A stretch of 64,000 nucleotides of DNA from Pantoea vagans (GTDB lineage Bacteria; Pseudomonadota; Gammaproteobacteria; Enterobacterales; Enterobacteriaceae). Location: the NCBI RefSeq assembly GCF_004792415.1, contig NZ_CP038853.1, positions 806,001 through 870,000 on the forward strand, given 5' to 3'. The translations under genes were made by a program, and so were the position numbers. The first letter of the stretch is position 1, and every line of letters begins with the position of its first letter. Under the pieces are notes generated by a model, which had not been told where the DNA came from, did no database searches, and worked only from the letters and a program-made list of their open reading frames with translations. Shown one piece after another: positions 36,994 through 45,789 of the stretch.

Positions 36994-37194
36994 AAAAAAA
37001 AAGCACCGCAATTTGCGGTGCTATTTAAAAATCACTATGGACAGACAGGGTAAATCTACAGGAATTAAGAGTTCGATCCGCAATCGTCGGATCAAAAATT
37101 GCAAACACAACATCACGACCACAAGCCAAAAGCTTTCAGAAAATCTGCGAACTCACTCACAAATCTAAAAACTTTTCGTTCCGGCTCAGGAAGT
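36994..37194 (-). ncRNA. gcvB: GcvB small RNA
   Basis: Hfq-dependent sRNA that represses many amino-acid and peptide transporter mRNAs. The minus strand starts ACTTCCTGAGCCGGAACG, as in E. coli. It contains a G/U-rich seed (R1) around GTGATGTTGTGTTTGCAA, the conserved ACCCTGTCTGTCCATAGTG, and ends with AGCACCGC/GCGGTGCT plus nine T residues. Its length is about 201 bases (E. coli 205). The middle (37040-37160) differs from E. coli, with another hairpin GATCCGACGATTGCGGATC. It is divergent from gcvA, whose product activates it, and lies between ygdI and gcvA as expected. Confidence 0.93.
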
Positions 37195-37200
37195 GCGGCA

Positions 37201-37229
37201 ACTATAGGTATTTGCTGGAGGTTCCTCAA
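37201..37229 (-). promoter_or_regulatory. gcvB promoter
   Basis: -35 TTGAGG (37224-37229) and -10 TATAGT (37201-37206) with 17 bases between, six bases before the RNA start at 37194. Confidence 0.85.
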
Positions 37230-37238
37230 CGGACAAAT

Positions 37239-37267
37239 TATAATGCCTCGGATTAAAAATTCTAATA
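37239..37267 (+). promoter_or_regulatory. gcvA -10 and possible GcvA site
   Basis: TATAAT at 37239-37244 is a perfect -10 for gcvA, without a clear -35, as for a regulated promoter. Downstream, ATTAAAAATTCTAAT (37253-37267) is an ATTA-N7-TAAT interrupted palindrome of the LysR type. GcvA autoregulates and activates gcvB, so this may be its box; that is inferred. Confidence 0.5.
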
Positions 37268-37322
37268 CGTAAACGCTTTGTATAAGCCTGCGTATTTTTC
37301 GCCGATCCGGATACGGAAAACC

Positions 37323-38240
37323 ATGTCGAAACGCCTTCCTCCTCTTAACGCACTGCGGGTTTTTGATGCCGCTGCGCGCCATTTAAGCTTTACCAAAGCC
37401 GCTGAAGAGCTGTTTGTCACCCAGGCTGCCGTAAGCCATCAGATTAAATCTCTGGAAGATTTTCTGGGGTTAAAGCTGTTTCGCCGGAGGAATCGTTCGC
37501 TGTTACTGACCGAAGAAGGGCAAAGCTACTATCTCGACATCAAAGAGATTTTCTCGGCAATTAACGAAGCGACCCGAAAACTGCAGGCGCGCAGTGCCAA
37601 GGGCGCGCTGACCGTCAGTTTACTGCCGAGCTTTGCTATTCAGTGGCTGGTTCCCCGCCTCTCCAGCTTTAATATGGCTTATCCGGGAATCGACGTGCGT
37701 ATCCAGGCCGTTGACCGCGATGAAGAGAAGCTGGCCGACGATGTCGACGTGGCAATTTTCTACGGCCGTGGCAACTGGCCCGGCCTGCGGGTTGAAAAAC
37801 TCTATGCCGAATATCTGCTGCCGGTCTGTTCGCCATCACTGATGACCGGCGATAATCCGCTGAAAACCCCGATGGATCTCTCGCGCTTTACCCTGCTGCA
37901 TGACGCCTCCCGCCGTGACTGGCAATCGTATATCCGCCAGCTGGGTTTACAGCATATCAACGTGCAGCAGGGACCGATCTTCAGCCACAGCGCCATGGTG
38001 TTACAGGCGGCGATTCATGGTCAGGGCGTGGCGCTGGCCAACAACGTCATGGCGCAGAGCGAAATAGAGGCCGGGCGATTAATCTGCCCCTTTAATGATG
38101 TATTAGTCAGTAAAAACGCTTTTTATCTGGTTTGTCATGACAGTCAGGCAGAACTGGGTAAAATAGCCGCCTTCCGACAGTGGATCCTGGAAAAAGCTGC
38201 AACCGAACAAGAAAAATTCCGCTTTCGCTATCAACAATAA
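37323..38240 (+). CDS. gcvA: GcvA, regulator of glycine cleavage and gcvB
   Basis: LysR-type regulator that activates the gcvTHP operon with glycine and represses it with purines (through GcvR), and activates gcvB. It has 305 residues. The N-terminal HTH has FTKAAEELFVTQAAVSHQIKSLE; the effector domain is nearly identical to E. coli. ATG at 37323 gives MSKRLPPLNALRVFD; the frame upstream is not conserved and would cross the promoter. Confidence 0.97.
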   Translation: MSKRLPPLNALRVFDAAARHLSFTKAAEELFVTQAAVSHQIKSLEDFLGLKLFRRRNRSLLLTEEGQSYYLDIKEIFSAINEATRKLQARSAKGALTVSLLPSFAIQWLVPRLSSFNMAYPGIDVRIQAVDRDEEKLADDVDVAIFYGRGNWPGLRVEKLYAEYLLPVCSPSLMTGDNPLKTPMDLSRFTLLHDASRRDWQSYIRQLGLQHINVQQGPIFSHSAMVLQAAIHGQGVALANNVMAQSEIEAGRLICPFNDVLVSKNAFYLVCHDSQAELGKIAAFRQWILEKAATEQEKFRFRYQQ

Positions 38241-38290
38241 CGTCTTGATTTATTTGCATTACGATGCAAAAGCATCCTGAGGATAGGTTA

Positions 38291-38686
38291 ATGTCCAGTC
38301 GTGCCATGTTTGTTTTTGCGGCTATCAGCGGCTTTCTGCTGGTGGCTTTTGGCGCATTTGGTGCCCACGTTTTAAGTCAGTCGCTGGGTGCTGCTGAGAT
38401 GGCCTGGATTCATACCGGGCTGGAATATCAGGCTTATCACACGTTAGCGGTGATGGGACTGGGTGCCGCGATGTTACGCCGCGCCAATATCTGGTTTTAC
38501 TGGAGCAGTGCGCTGATGGCGCTTGGCACCGTACTGTTCAGTGGCAGCCTCTATTGTCTGGCGCTGTCACATCTGAAGTTTTGGGTTTTTATCACACCGG
38601 TAGGCGGGGTCTGTTTCCTCGCCGGTTGGGTATTGATGTTGATTGGCGCGCTGCGTCTTAAACGAAAGGCAGAACGCCATGAATAA
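38291..38686 (+). CDS. ygdD: YgdD, DUF423 inner-membrane protein
   Basis: Small integral membrane protein of 131 residues, the same as E. coli, with four hydrophobic segments. The family signature GAFGAHVL (near residue 25) and the [10 protein letters not shown] segment are present. ATG at 38291 follows GAGGATAGG; an upstream ATG in frame is not conserved. It overlaps rlmM by eight bases. Function unknown. Confidence 0.92.
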   Translation: MSSRAMFVFAAISGFLLVAFGAFGAHVLSQSLGAAEMAWIHTGLEYQAYHTLAVMGLGAAMLRRANIWFYWSSALMALGTVLFSGSLYCLALSHLKFWVFITPVGGVCFLAGWVLMLIGALRLKRKAERHE

Positions 38687-39779
38687 AGTTTTACTCTATT
38701 GTCGTCCCGGTTTTGAAAAAGAGTGTGCGGCAGAAATCAGCGCGAAAGCGGCTGAACGTGAAATCTACGGTTTTCCTCGGGTTAAAGATGACTCCGGCTA
38801 CGTGCTGTTTGAGTGCTACCAGTTTGAAGATGCTGAGCGTCTGGCGCGTGAGTTACCGTTTGACGAGCTGATCTTTGCCCGTCAGATGCTGGTTGTCGGT
38901 GAAATGCTGCGTGACCTGCCGCAGGAAGATCGCATCACCCCAATTGTTGGCATGCTGACCGGCGTGGTGGAGAAGGGCGGCGAACTGCGTGTTGAAGTGC
39001 CTGACACTAACGAAGCCAAAGAGCTGACCAAATTCTGCCGTAAGTTCACCGTGCCGCTGCGTTCAGCACTGCGTGAAAGCAAGATTCTGCTGAACTATGA
39101 AAGTCCGAAACGCCCGGTCGTCCATGTGTTTTTCATCGCGCCAGGCACCTGTTACGTCGGCTATTCCATTCGGGAAAACAGCTCGCCGTTTTACATGGGT
39201 ATTCCACGGCTTAAGTTCCCCTCTGATGCACCAAGCCGCTCGACCCTCAAGCTGGAAGAGGCGTTTCATGTCTTCATTCCTGCGGATGAGTGGGATGAGC
39301 GTTTAGCCAGCGGCATGTATGCCGTGGATCTGGGTGCTTGTCCGGGCGGCTGGACCTATCAGCTGGTCCAGCGCAGCATGATGGTCTATGCGGTGGACAA
39401 CGGACCGATGGCCCCCAGTCTGATGGATACCGGCCAGGTGATGCACGAGAAAGCCGATGGGTTTAAATTCCGTCCACCCCGCACCAATATCAGCTGGCTG
39501 GTGTGTGACATGGTCGAAAAGCCGGTGCGTGTGGCTAACCTGATGACCGACTGGCTGGTTAACGGCTGGTGCCGTGAAGCCATCTTCAACCTGAAGCTGC
39601 CGATGAAGAAGCGTTATGAAGAGGTGACGCAGAATCTGGCCATGATGCAGGAGCGCTTTGATGAGAATGGCATCAACGTGCAGATTCGTGCCCGCCAGCT
39701 TTATCATGACCGCGAAGAGGTAACGGTACATGTGCGTCGTATGTGGGCAGCGACCGGTGGCCGTCGAGACGAACGTTAA
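38679..39779 (+). CDS. rlmM: 23S rRNA C2498 2'-O-ribose methyltransferase
   Basis: SAM-dependent methyltransferase that modifies C2498 of 23S rRNA. It has 366 residues, equal to E. coli. The N-terminal THUMP domain is followed by a RrmJ-type Rossmann domain with [14 protein letters not shown] (near 225), CDMVEKP and [14 protein letters not shown] carrying the catalytic lysines. ATG at 38679 ([16 protein letters not shown]) matches the family; it overlaps ygdD. A perfect palindrome follows at 39786. Confidence 0.95.
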   Translation: MNKVLLYCRPGFEKECAAEISAKAAEREIYGFPRVKDDSGYVLFECYQFEDAERLARELPFDELIFARQMLVVGEMLRDLPQEDRITPIVGMLTGVVEKGGELRVEVPDTNEAKELTKFCRKFTVPLRSALRESKILLNYESPKRPVVHVFFIAPGTCYVGYSIRENSSPFYMGIPRLKFPSDAPSRSTLKLEEAFHVFIPADEWDERLASGMYAVDLGACPGGWTYQLVQRSMMVYAVDNGPMAPSLMDTGQVMHEKADGFKFRPPRTNISWLVCDMVEKPVRVANLMTDWLVNGWCREAIFNLKLPMKKRYEEVTQNLAMMQERFDENGINVQIRARQLYHDREEVTVHVRRMWAATGGRRDER

Positions 39780-39785
39780 TCGCCT

Positions 39786-39809
39786 GGCTGAGTGCAGCTG
39801 CACTCAGCC
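39786..39809. terminator. Perfect 24-base palindrome between convergent rlmM and xni
   Basis: GGCTGAGTGC is followed by AGCT and then its exact complement; the whole 24 bases read the same on both strands. It begins seven bases after the rlmM stop and overlaps the xni stop codon. It probably acts as a bidirectional terminator, though no T-run follows. Confidence 0.6.
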
Positions 39810-40559
39810 GGTATAACGCAGCGTATTCAGATTGCCCTGCAATACCAGATCCCGCTTTAGCGTGGCCACCTGACGGCTGATCTCAGCCATCTGCTGGCCT
39901 TCAGCAAGCTTTTCCCGCCATTTAGCGGGCACCTGATGCAGTTGCTGATAGATTCCTTCAAGCGTATGAAACTCTGCCAGCAGCTGTTTCGCGCTTTTCG
40001 GGCCGATGCCGGTGATGCCTGGAATTTTACTGCTGCTGATGCCGCACAATCCCCAGTAGTCGGGGAGTAACTGGGCTGCCACGCCAAATTCAGCTTCGAT
40101 AAAAGGCAGATCGAGCCAGCGTTTCTGGAAGTAGTCGCGGATGCGGATTTCGGAGGCCAGTAGCTGACAGTAACCTTTGTCGGTGGACACGATGGTGGCC
40201 TGGTGTCCGGCCTGCGCCATTTTCACCGCCAGCGTCGCCGCTAAATCATCTGCCTCATCCTCGCCCGCTATCCAGCAGCTTACACCTGCCGAACGAAAGG
40301 CCTCCTGCAACGCCGGCATCTCTGCCTGTAAATCGTCTGGCATCGGCGGGCGACCGCTTTTGTAATCGGGCAGCAGCTGATGCCGCCAGCCCTGATGACG
40401 CGCTTCGCCATCAAATACTGCGACAGCGTGAGTTGGATGGGCGTGACCCAGTACCTGGCGCAGCGCAGCCACGCAGCCGTCGACACAGGGTGAGCCCTGT
40501 ACCGCATGCAGACGGCGAATCAGATTCAGCGCGTCAACAATAACAAGATGAAGAGCCAT
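39804..40559 (-). CDS. xni: Flap endonuclease Xni (ExoIX)
   Basis: FEN-like structure-specific nuclease of 251 residues, homologous to the 5' nuclease of DNA polymerase I. Conserved metal-binding residues are IVDALN (D9), [16 protein letters not shown] and [10 protein letters not shown]; the helix-hairpin-helix is [19 protein letters not shown]. Like E. coli Xni it has a reduced set of acidic residues at the second metal site. ppnN lies upstream on the same strand, 34 bases away. Confidence 0.94.
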   Translation of the reverse strand: MALHLVIVDALNLIRRLHAVQGSPCVDGCVAALRQVLGHAHPTHAVAVFDGEARHQGWRHQLLPDYKSGRPPMPDDLQAEMPALQEAFRSAGVSCWIAGEDEADDLAATLAVKMAQAGHQATIVSTDKGYCQLLASEIRIRDYFQKRWLDLPFIEAEFGVAAQLLPDYWGLCGISSSKIPGITGIGPKSAKQLLAEFHTLEGIYQQLHQVPAKWREKLAEGQQMAEISRQVATLKRDLVLQGNLNTLRYTG

Positions 40560-40568
40560 GAGCGTATC

Positions 40569-40586
40569 GGCAGCCCGGGGGCTGCC
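40569..40586 (-). terminator. Hairpin between ppnN and xni
   Basis: GGCAGCCC and GGGCTGCC make an eight-pair stem in the 34-base gap after the ppnN stop. It may reduce readthrough into xni. Confidence 0.4.
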
Positions 40587-40593
40587 TCCTGGT

Positions 40594-41958
40594 TTATTTG
40601 ATAATTTCGTAGCAGGGGATGTAGGCGGTGCCTGGCAGTTTCATGCGTTGCTGGGCAACGAATCCCTGTAGCAGCTCATCCATGCGGTGCATGATGTCGG
40701 GATCGCCATGCAGTCTGTAGCGTCCCTTCTCGCGGATTTCGCGGATGCCCATCTCTTTAACATTACCGGCGACGATACCTGAGAAGGCGCGGCGCAGGTC
40801 GGCAGCCAGCTTCTCGGTAGGCTGATTGGTATAGAGATTGAGGTTGGCCATATTTTCATGGGTTGGCATGAACGGCACCTGCAGATCGGGCTCAATGCGA
40901 ATCGACCAGTTAAAGCTGTACGCATCGCCGGTTTCACGACGGTTCTCTTTCACCTGCGGCATCGCTTTCTTCATCAGACGCGCCACTTCTGCCGCGTCAT
41001 CAATGATGATCTGGTAATGCTTACGCGCCTGTTCACCCAGGGTGTTAACGATGAAATCATCCAGCACGCGGAAGTAATCGGCGCTCTCTTTCGGCCCGGT
41101 CAGAATCAGCGGCAACACCTGATTGTTGTTCTGCGGATTCATCAGGATGCCCAGCAGATAGAGCAGTTCTTCAGCCGTACCGACGCCGCCAGGGAAAATG
41201 ATGATGCCGTGAGCGATACGCACAAACGCTTCCAGACGTTTTTCAATGTCCGGCATGATGATCAGCTCATTCACCAGTGGATTCGGCGGTTCAGCTGCAA
41301 TGATTGAGGGTTCGGTGAGGCCGATAAAGCGGCTGTCGCGATAGCGCTGCTGGGCATGGCCAACCGCTGCGCCTTTCATCGGCGCTTCCATCACGCCCGG
41401 CCCGCAGCCGGTACAGATATTCAGCTCACGCAGTCCAAGCTGCGTACCGACATTGCGGCAATACTGATACTCAATGGCGTTGATTGAGTGACCACCCCAG
41501 CAGACTACGGTGTTGGGATCCTCGCCGATGTGCAGAGCCCGCGCATTACGCAGAATGGAAAATACCGTGTTGGTGATGGTGGCGGAATCATTCTCTTCGG
41601 CTGCACTTAACCGGCCCGGTATGTTGAGCTGGCCGCTGACAAACAGGATGTCACGCAGCACCGCAAACAGGTTAGCCTGCAGTGAGCGGATGATGCGGCC
41701 ATCCACGAACGCCTCTTCCGGCGGATTGATCAGTTCCAGTTTGACGCCGCGCTCCTGGCGCAGCACGTTGATGTCGAAGTTCTCAAAGCGGGAGAGCAGT
41801 TCGTGGCTGCTGTCAGTCTGGCTGCCGGAGTTAAGCACGGCCAGAGAGCAATTGCGAAACAGCTGGTAGAGGTCGCTGCTGGCTGTGCGCTTGAGCATGT
41901 CGACTTCCAGCTGCGAGAGCAGATCCATTGAGCCAAGTGGGCTGATATGGGTAATCAA
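40594..41958 (-). CDS. ppnN: Pyrimidine/purine nucleotide 5'-monophosphate nucleosidase PpnN
   Basis: LOG-family enzyme that hydrolyses nucleotide monophosphates to base and ribose 5-phosphate; in E. coli stimulated by (p)ppGpp. It has 454 residues, exactly the E. coli length. The LOG signature GGVGTAEE is in [17 protein letters not shown], and [18 protein letters not shown] precedes it. The start is TTG at 41958 with GGAG five bases upstream, giving [12 protein letters not shown] as in E. coli. relA, which makes its effector, is in the same window. Confidence 0.95.
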   Translation of the reverse strand: MITHISPLGSMDLLSQLEVDMLKRTASSDLYQLFRNCSLAVLNSGSQTDSSHELLSRFENFDINVLRQERGVKLELINPPEEAFVDGRIIRSLQANLFAVLRDILFVSGQLNIPGRLSAAEENDSATITNTVFSILRNARALHIGEDPNTVVCWGGHSINAIEYQYCRNVGTQLGLRELNICTGCGPGVMEAPMKGAAVGHAQQRYRDSRFIGLTEPSIIAAEPPNPLVNELIIMPDIEKRLEAFVRIAHGIIIFPGGVGTAEELLYLLGILMNPQNNNQVLPLILTGPKESADYFRVLDDFIVNTLGEQARKHYQIIIDDAAEVARLMKKAMPQVKENRRETGDAYSFNWSIRIEPDLQVPFMPTHENMANLNLYTNQPTEKLAADLRRAFSGIVAGNVKEMGIREIREKGRYRLHGDPDIMHRMDELLQGFVAQQRMKLPGTAYIPCYEIIK

Positions 41959-42127
41959 ATGAACTCCTTTACACCCGCCTGGGTGCTGATTGGCACTGCA
42001 ATGGCAGTGACGAAAATCCCTGGTCGGCAACCCGCAGATTGCCGCCTTCACCAGAGTAGCCTTGTCGGCCCGCACAGCTCAAGCGGAACTGCGCTTACGG
42101 CACCCAGCCTGAGAGAAGTCTCGCAAA

Positions 42128-42973
42128 CTACTGACGGACCAGCCGCGAAAAACCGGGCGAGAAGGGCACATTGGTGCGCCACGGGTTAATATCCAGCCCG
42201 CCACGACGGGTGTATCGCGCATAGACCGTCAGCGCTTCCGGATGGCAGAATCGCATCACATCATTAAAGATGCGCTCAACACACTGCTCGTGAAATTCGT
42301 TGTGCTGACGGAATGAGACCAGATAGCGCAGCAGTGCTTCACGCGCGATACGCGGACCTTTATAGCGGATCATCACCGAGCCCCAGTCGGGCTGGTTGGT
42401 AATCAGGCAGTTCGACTTGAGCAGATGGCTGACCAGCGTCTCTTCAACGATTTCGCTGCCTGCGGCATCCGCCAGATAGTCAGCGTTGAAGCGGTAATCC
42501 TCAATGGCGATATCCTGCTCATCAATGCAGCAACCCTCAAAATGACCAATCGGCTGACCTTCTATTTCATTGAGCCGGAACAACGCGACCCGCGCTTCCC
42601 CTTCAGCACAGGCACTCAGATCCCGCTCCAGCGTCTGACGAACCTCACCCCAGTCGGCAAAGCGGGTCTGATTGAAACTGTTCAGGTAGAGCTTGAAGCT
42701 TTTCGACTCGATAAGATTACGGCTTTGCGCATCCAGCACGACTTCGCCAACGGCAACCTGTGGCAGACCTTTGCTGTTGAGCCACGAGAGTTCATACAGG
42801 GTCCAGATATCGCTGCCGGTAAAGGGCAGACTGTCGGGAAACAGGCCAAGCGGTTCACGGTTCAGGCTGCGCGGCACCGCCTGCAGTAAGCTGTTGTCAT
42901 ACCAATCGTGATAGGCTGTGGGTTTGCCCAGCGTCAGGTTACTGAGCGCCTGATCCTGTTCGTGAGTAGTCAT
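42128..42973 (-). CDS. queF: NADPH-dependent 7-cyano-7-deazaguanine reductase
   Basis: Reduces the nitrile preQ0 to preQ1 in queuosine synthesis. It has 281 residues (E. coli 282) and is the two-domain, YqcD-type QueF. The catalytic cysteine is in [16 protein letters not shown] near 190, and the QueF motif [17 protein letters not shown] near 90 binds NADPH. ATG at 42973 is taken over an upstream GTG, with GGTGG at normal distance. It is divergent from syd. A 169-base gap before ppnN shows no clear element. Confidence 0.95.
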   Translation of the reverse strand: MTTHEQDQALSNLTLGKPTAYHDWYDNSLLQAVPRSLNREPLGLFPDSLPFTGSDIWTLYELSWLNSKGLPQVAVGEVVLDAQSRNLIESKSFKLYLNSFNQTRFADWGEVRQTLERDLSACAEGEARVALFRLNEIEGQPIGHFEGCCIDEQDIAIEDYRFNADYLADAAGSEIVEETLVSHLLKSNCLITNQPDWGSVMIRYKGPRIAREALLRYLVSFRQHNEFHEQCVERIFNDVMRFCHPEALTVYARYTRRGGLDINPWRTNVPFSPGFSRLVRQ

Positions 42974-43035
42974 TGCGGTTACCACCAAAATTAATCAAAG
43001 TGGCTAAGTGTAACCTATCAGAAGTGAGAATATGA

Positions 43036-43584
43036 ATGATGCAGCAAACTGCCGCCGCGTTGCGCGACTTTACCACCCGATACTGCCAGCACTGGCTTCA
43101 GCAGGCGGGACATGGGCCGGCCAGCAGCGATCTCTATGGCGTTCCTTCGCCCTGTGCACTTGAAGATCGCGAGCAGCGGGTCGTCTGGCAGCCGCAGCCG
43201 TTTAGTCTGCCAACGACGCTGGATGCGATTGAGCGGGCGGTCGACATCCAGCTTCAGCCGCCGATCACGGCGTTCTATACCACGCAGTTTGCCGGCGATA
43301 TGCAGGCCCGTTTTGGCGAGAATCAGCTGACCCTTTTGCAGGTGTGGAGTGAAGAGGATTTCCTGCGATTACAGGAGAATCTGATTGGGCATCTGGTGAT
43401 GCAGCGCCGCCTCAGACAGTCGCCTACGCTATTCATTGCCACCACCGATTCAGAAGAGGAGATCATCTCCCTGTCTAATCTCAGCGGCGAAGTGATTCTG
43501 GAGCAGCCTGGTCGTAAACAGCGCGTGGTACTGGCAGAAAGTCTTGAGATATTTCTTAAGTCATTACAACCGGTTATCATCTGA
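43036..43584 (+). CDS. syd: SecY-interacting protein Syd
   Basis: Cytoplasmic protein that binds SecY and may monitor assembly of the translocon. It has 182 residues (E. coli 181). Family blocks LYGVPSPC, WQPQPF, FYTTQFAGDM and ENLIGHLVMQ are all present. Two adjacent ATG codons at 43036 and 43039 are possible. The csrB control region begins right after the stop. Confidence 0.94.
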   Translation: MMQQTAAALRDFTTRYCQHWLQQAGHGPASSDLYGVPSPCALEDREQRVVWQPQPFSLPTTLDAIERAVDIQLQPPITAFYTTQFAGDMQARFGENQLTLLQVWSEEDFLRLQENLIGHLVMQRRLRQSPTLFIATTDSEEEIISLSNLSGEVILEQPGRKQRVVLAESLEIFLKSLQPVII

Positions 43585-43608
43585 ATTGCAGTGATTTGCC
43601 GCCTGGCT

Positions 43609-43626
43609 TGTGAGACATCTCTTACA
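43609..43626. promoter_or_regulatory. UvrY-binding site upstream of csrB
   Basis: TGTGAGACATCTCTTACA is an 18-base imperfect palindrome matching the UvrY/GacA box TGTAAGAGATCTCTTACA, about 180 bases upstream of csrB, the same distance as in E. coli. A half-site TGTGAGAGATCG follows at 43632. BarA, the kinase for UvrY, is encoded at 55-58 kb. Confidence 0.85.
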
Positions 43627-43760
43627 TATACTGTGAGAGATCGCCATATAACAGTTGAGACATCCGGAAGGCCGTGATGTAAAAATATTGTGAATCATCA
43701 ACTTAATGGCGTTAATCTGAATTTGTGCAGCACATTTCGTAAAGTTTCGCTGTAAGTACC

Positions 43761-43788
43761 TTGTGCGCGTAACGAGTTCTGTCAAAAT
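43761..43788 (+). promoter_or_regulatory. csrB promoter
   Basis: TTGTGC (43761-43766) and CAAAAT (43783-43788) spaced by 16 bases lie just before the first GGA repeat of csrB. The exact start site near 43796 is estimated. Confidence 0.6.
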
Positions 43789-43795
43789 GTTTCCC

Positions 43796-44110
43796 ACTGC
43801 AGGATGCTCAGGAAACAGATATCGTCAGGATGATGATAAGCCATGAGGCAGGAACGTAACGGAGCTTACGGCACACGGAAGGTTTCAGGATGAAACAGGA
43901 TCGCTCAGGAGTGAGCAAGGGACACCTCCAGGATGGAGAATGAGAACCCCCTCAGAAGAGGTGGTGGGCCAGGATGCTAAGGATACATCAGGACGATGCG
44001 CGACAGGAGTTCGCACTGGACAAGTTGTCATGGAAGAGCAGGGAGCAAAAACGTAGCAGGATGGCTGCAAACGAACCGGGAGCACTGTTTATACAGTGCT
44101 CCCTTTTTTT
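43796..44110 (+). ncRNA. csrB: CsrB regulatory RNA
   Basis: RNA sponge for the translational regulator CsrA. About 20 GGA motifs occur in 315 bases, many in the loop context CAGGATG (for example 43829, 43881, 43922, 43972). One block near 43918-43945 (GGGACACCTCCAGGATGGAG) equals E. coli. It ends with GGGAGCACTG, a TTTATA loop, CAGTGCTCCC and seven T residues. It lies between syd and yqcC as in E. coli. It is about 50 bases shorter than the E. coli RNA (369 nt); the 5' end is approximate. The sequence between 43585 and 43760 holds its control region. Confidence 0.94.
44078..44110 (+). terminator. csrB terminator
   Basis: Ten-base-pair perfect stem GGGAGCACTG/CAGTGCTCCC, loop TTTATA, followed by TTTTTTT. 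Confidence 0.93.
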
Positions 44111-44172
44111 GTGCCTGTGCCAACAAGTGATATGCTTGCCGCCCATTTTTGACTGCTTGCCGGAGGTGGCGC

Positions 44173-44502
44173 ATGACGCCTGAACAATTGATTACGCAAC
44201 GGCTGGAGCAACTGGAAGCGGTGATGCGTGAGCACCATCTCTGGCAGAGTACCCCTCCGGCCGAAGACGCGCTCAAGAGCCGTGAACCCTTTTGCCTGGA
44301 TACGCTGGAGCCGCTGCAGTGGCTCCAGTGGGTGCTGGTCCCGCGGATGCATGCCCTGATTGCGGCTCAGCATCCGTTACCGCAAAATTTTGCGGTTGCT
44401 CCCTACTACGAGGTGGCGCTGGTGCCTGACCAGCCTGGCATTGCACCGCTGCTGCTGACCCTGCGTCAGCTTGACGCGTTGGTCAAGGATGCAGCCCACT
44501 GA
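44173..44502 (+). CDS. yqcC: YqcC family protein
   Basis: Cytoplasmic protein of 109 residues, the same as E. coli, all-helical by appearance (DUF446). Family motifs PFCLDTLEPLQWLQWVLVPRM and the C-terminal LLTLRQLDALV are present. ATG at 44173 follows CGGAGG. Its stop overlaps the truC start (TGATG), so they are coupled. Function unknown. Confidence 0.92.
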   Translation: MTPEQLITQRLEQLEAVMREHHLWQSTPPAEDALKSREPFCLDTLEPLQWLQWVLVPRMHALIAAQHPLPQNFAVAPYYEVALVPDQPGIAPLLLTLRQLDALVKDAAH

Positions 44503-45281
44503 TGCTGGAGATACTCTATCAGGATGAGTGGCTGGTTGCCGTCAACAAGCCCAGCGGCTGGCTGGTTCACCGCAGCTGGCTGGATCGCCATGAAACCGTG
44601 TTTGTGATGCAGACCGTTCGCGATCAGATTGGACAGCATGTGTTTACCGCACATCGTCTGGACAAACCCACCTCAGGCGTACTGCTGATGGGACTTTCAA
44701 GCGAAGTCGGTCGTCTGCTTTCCCTGCAGTTCGAACAGCATCAGATGCAGAAAACCTATCATGCCGTGGTACGCGGCTGGCTGGAGAGCAGCGGAACGCT
44801 CGACTATCCGCTGGTGGAAGAGCTGGATAAAATTGCTGACAGGCACGCCACTGAAGCGCGCACCGCACAGCCCGCGGTTACCGATTATCAGTCACTGGCA
44901 ACGGTCGAGATGCCGGTCGGCATTGGCCGCTATCCTACTTCGCGTTACAGCCTGGTTGAAATGGCCCCTAAAACCGGCCGCAAGCATCAGCTGCGTCGTC
45001 ATATGTCGCACCTGCGTCATCCGATTATTGGCGATTCGGCGCACGGTGATCTGCGCCAGAACCGGGGTGCCGCTGAACACTTCGGCGCTAACCGGCTGAT
45101 GCTGCACGCCAGCAGCCTGGCACTCACCCATCCGGTGACTGGTGAACCTTTACTGATCCGCGCCGGGCTGGATGGCGTCTGGCAGAACCTGATGAACCAG
45201 TTTGGCTGGCAGGATCGCATTCCTGAGGTGCCGCGGGTTGAGTTTAACGCAGCGCCAGGACAGGATAACGTTTCAGAATAA
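44502..45281 (+). CDS. truC: tRNA pseudouridine(65) synthase TruC
   Basis: RluA-family enzyme that makes pseudouridine 65 in tRNA-Ile and tRNA-Asp. It has 259 residues. The catalytic aspartate is D54 in AHRLDKPTSGVLL; KTGRKHQLRRHMSHLRHPIIGD is the second family motif. The start overlaps the yqcC stop; yqcA follows after 12 bases. Confidence 0.95.
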   Translation: MLEILYQDEWLVAVNKPSGWLVHRSWLDRHETVFVMQTVRDQIGQHVFTAHRLDKPTSGVLLMGLSSEVGRLLSLQFEQHQMQKTYHAVVRGWLESSGTLDYPLVEELDKIADRHATEARTAQPAVTDYQSLATVEMPVGIGRYPTSRYSLVEMAPKTGRKHQLRRHMSHLRHPIIGDSAHGDLRQNRGAAEHFGANRLMLHASSLALTHPVTGEPLLIRAGLDGVWQNLMNQFGWQDRIPEVPRVEFNAAPGQDNVSE

Positions 45282-45293
45282 GGGAGAGAGCAG

Positions 45294-45740
45294 ATGGCAA
45301 AGATTGGCATTTTTGTGGGGACAGTATACGGCAATGCGCTGCTGGTAGCGGAAGAAGCGGAGCCCCTTCTGCAGCAGCAGGGTCACAGCGTCACCGTGTT
45401 TGACGATCCGACGCTGGCAGACTGGCAGAACTATGCCAGCGACGTGGCGTTAATTGTCACCTCAACCACCGGACAGGGCGATTTTCCCGATACGATTTCA
45501 GGCCTGTTCCATGCGGTTAAAGATAAGCTGGGTCATCAGCCCGCGCTGCGCTACGGCGTGATTGCGCTGGGTGACAGCAGTTATGACCATTTTTGTGGCG
45601 CGGGTAAAACTTTCGATGCGCTGCTGCAGGAGCAGGGCGCACAGCGGGTCGGTGAGGTGTTACTGGTTGATGCCACCGAAAATCCTGAGCCGGAAGCGGT
45701 GACCTCTCCGTGGGTTGATGCCTGGGGTGCGCAGCTCTAA
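45294..45740 (+). CDS. yqcA: Flavodoxin YqcA
   Basis: FMN-binding flavodoxin of the MioC type, 148 residues (E. coli 149). The phosphate loop [14 protein letters not shown] (residues 9-22) and the isoalloxazine loops [11 protein letters not shown] and [12 protein letters not shown] are all visible. Electron-transfer partner not known. It ends the yqcC-truC-yqcA transcript at a long hairpin. Confidence 0.94.
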   Translation: MAKIGIFVGTVYGNALLVAEEAEPLLQQQGHSVTVFDDPTLADWQNYASDVALIVTSTTGQGDFPDTISGLFHAVKDKLGHQPALRYGVIALGDSSYDHFCGAGKTFDALLQEQGAQRVGEVLLVDATENPEPEAVTSPWVDAWGAQL

Positions 45741-45745
45741 TGGCA

Positions 45746-45783
45746 ACGCCAGGCTTATCTCTGCATAACGATAAGCCTGGCGT
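45746..45783. terminator. Bidirectional terminator between yqcA and garD
   Basis: ACGCCAGGCTTATC (45746-45759) and GATAAGCCTGGCGT (45770-45783) form a perfect 14-bp stem with a ten-base loop between two convergent genes. Confidence 0.75.
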
Positions 45784-45789
45784 GTGATA

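Noticed and set aside
37113..37382. Minus-strand frame over the gcvA-gcvB promoter region
   Set aside because: The sequence is explained by the gcvB RNA and divergent promoters.
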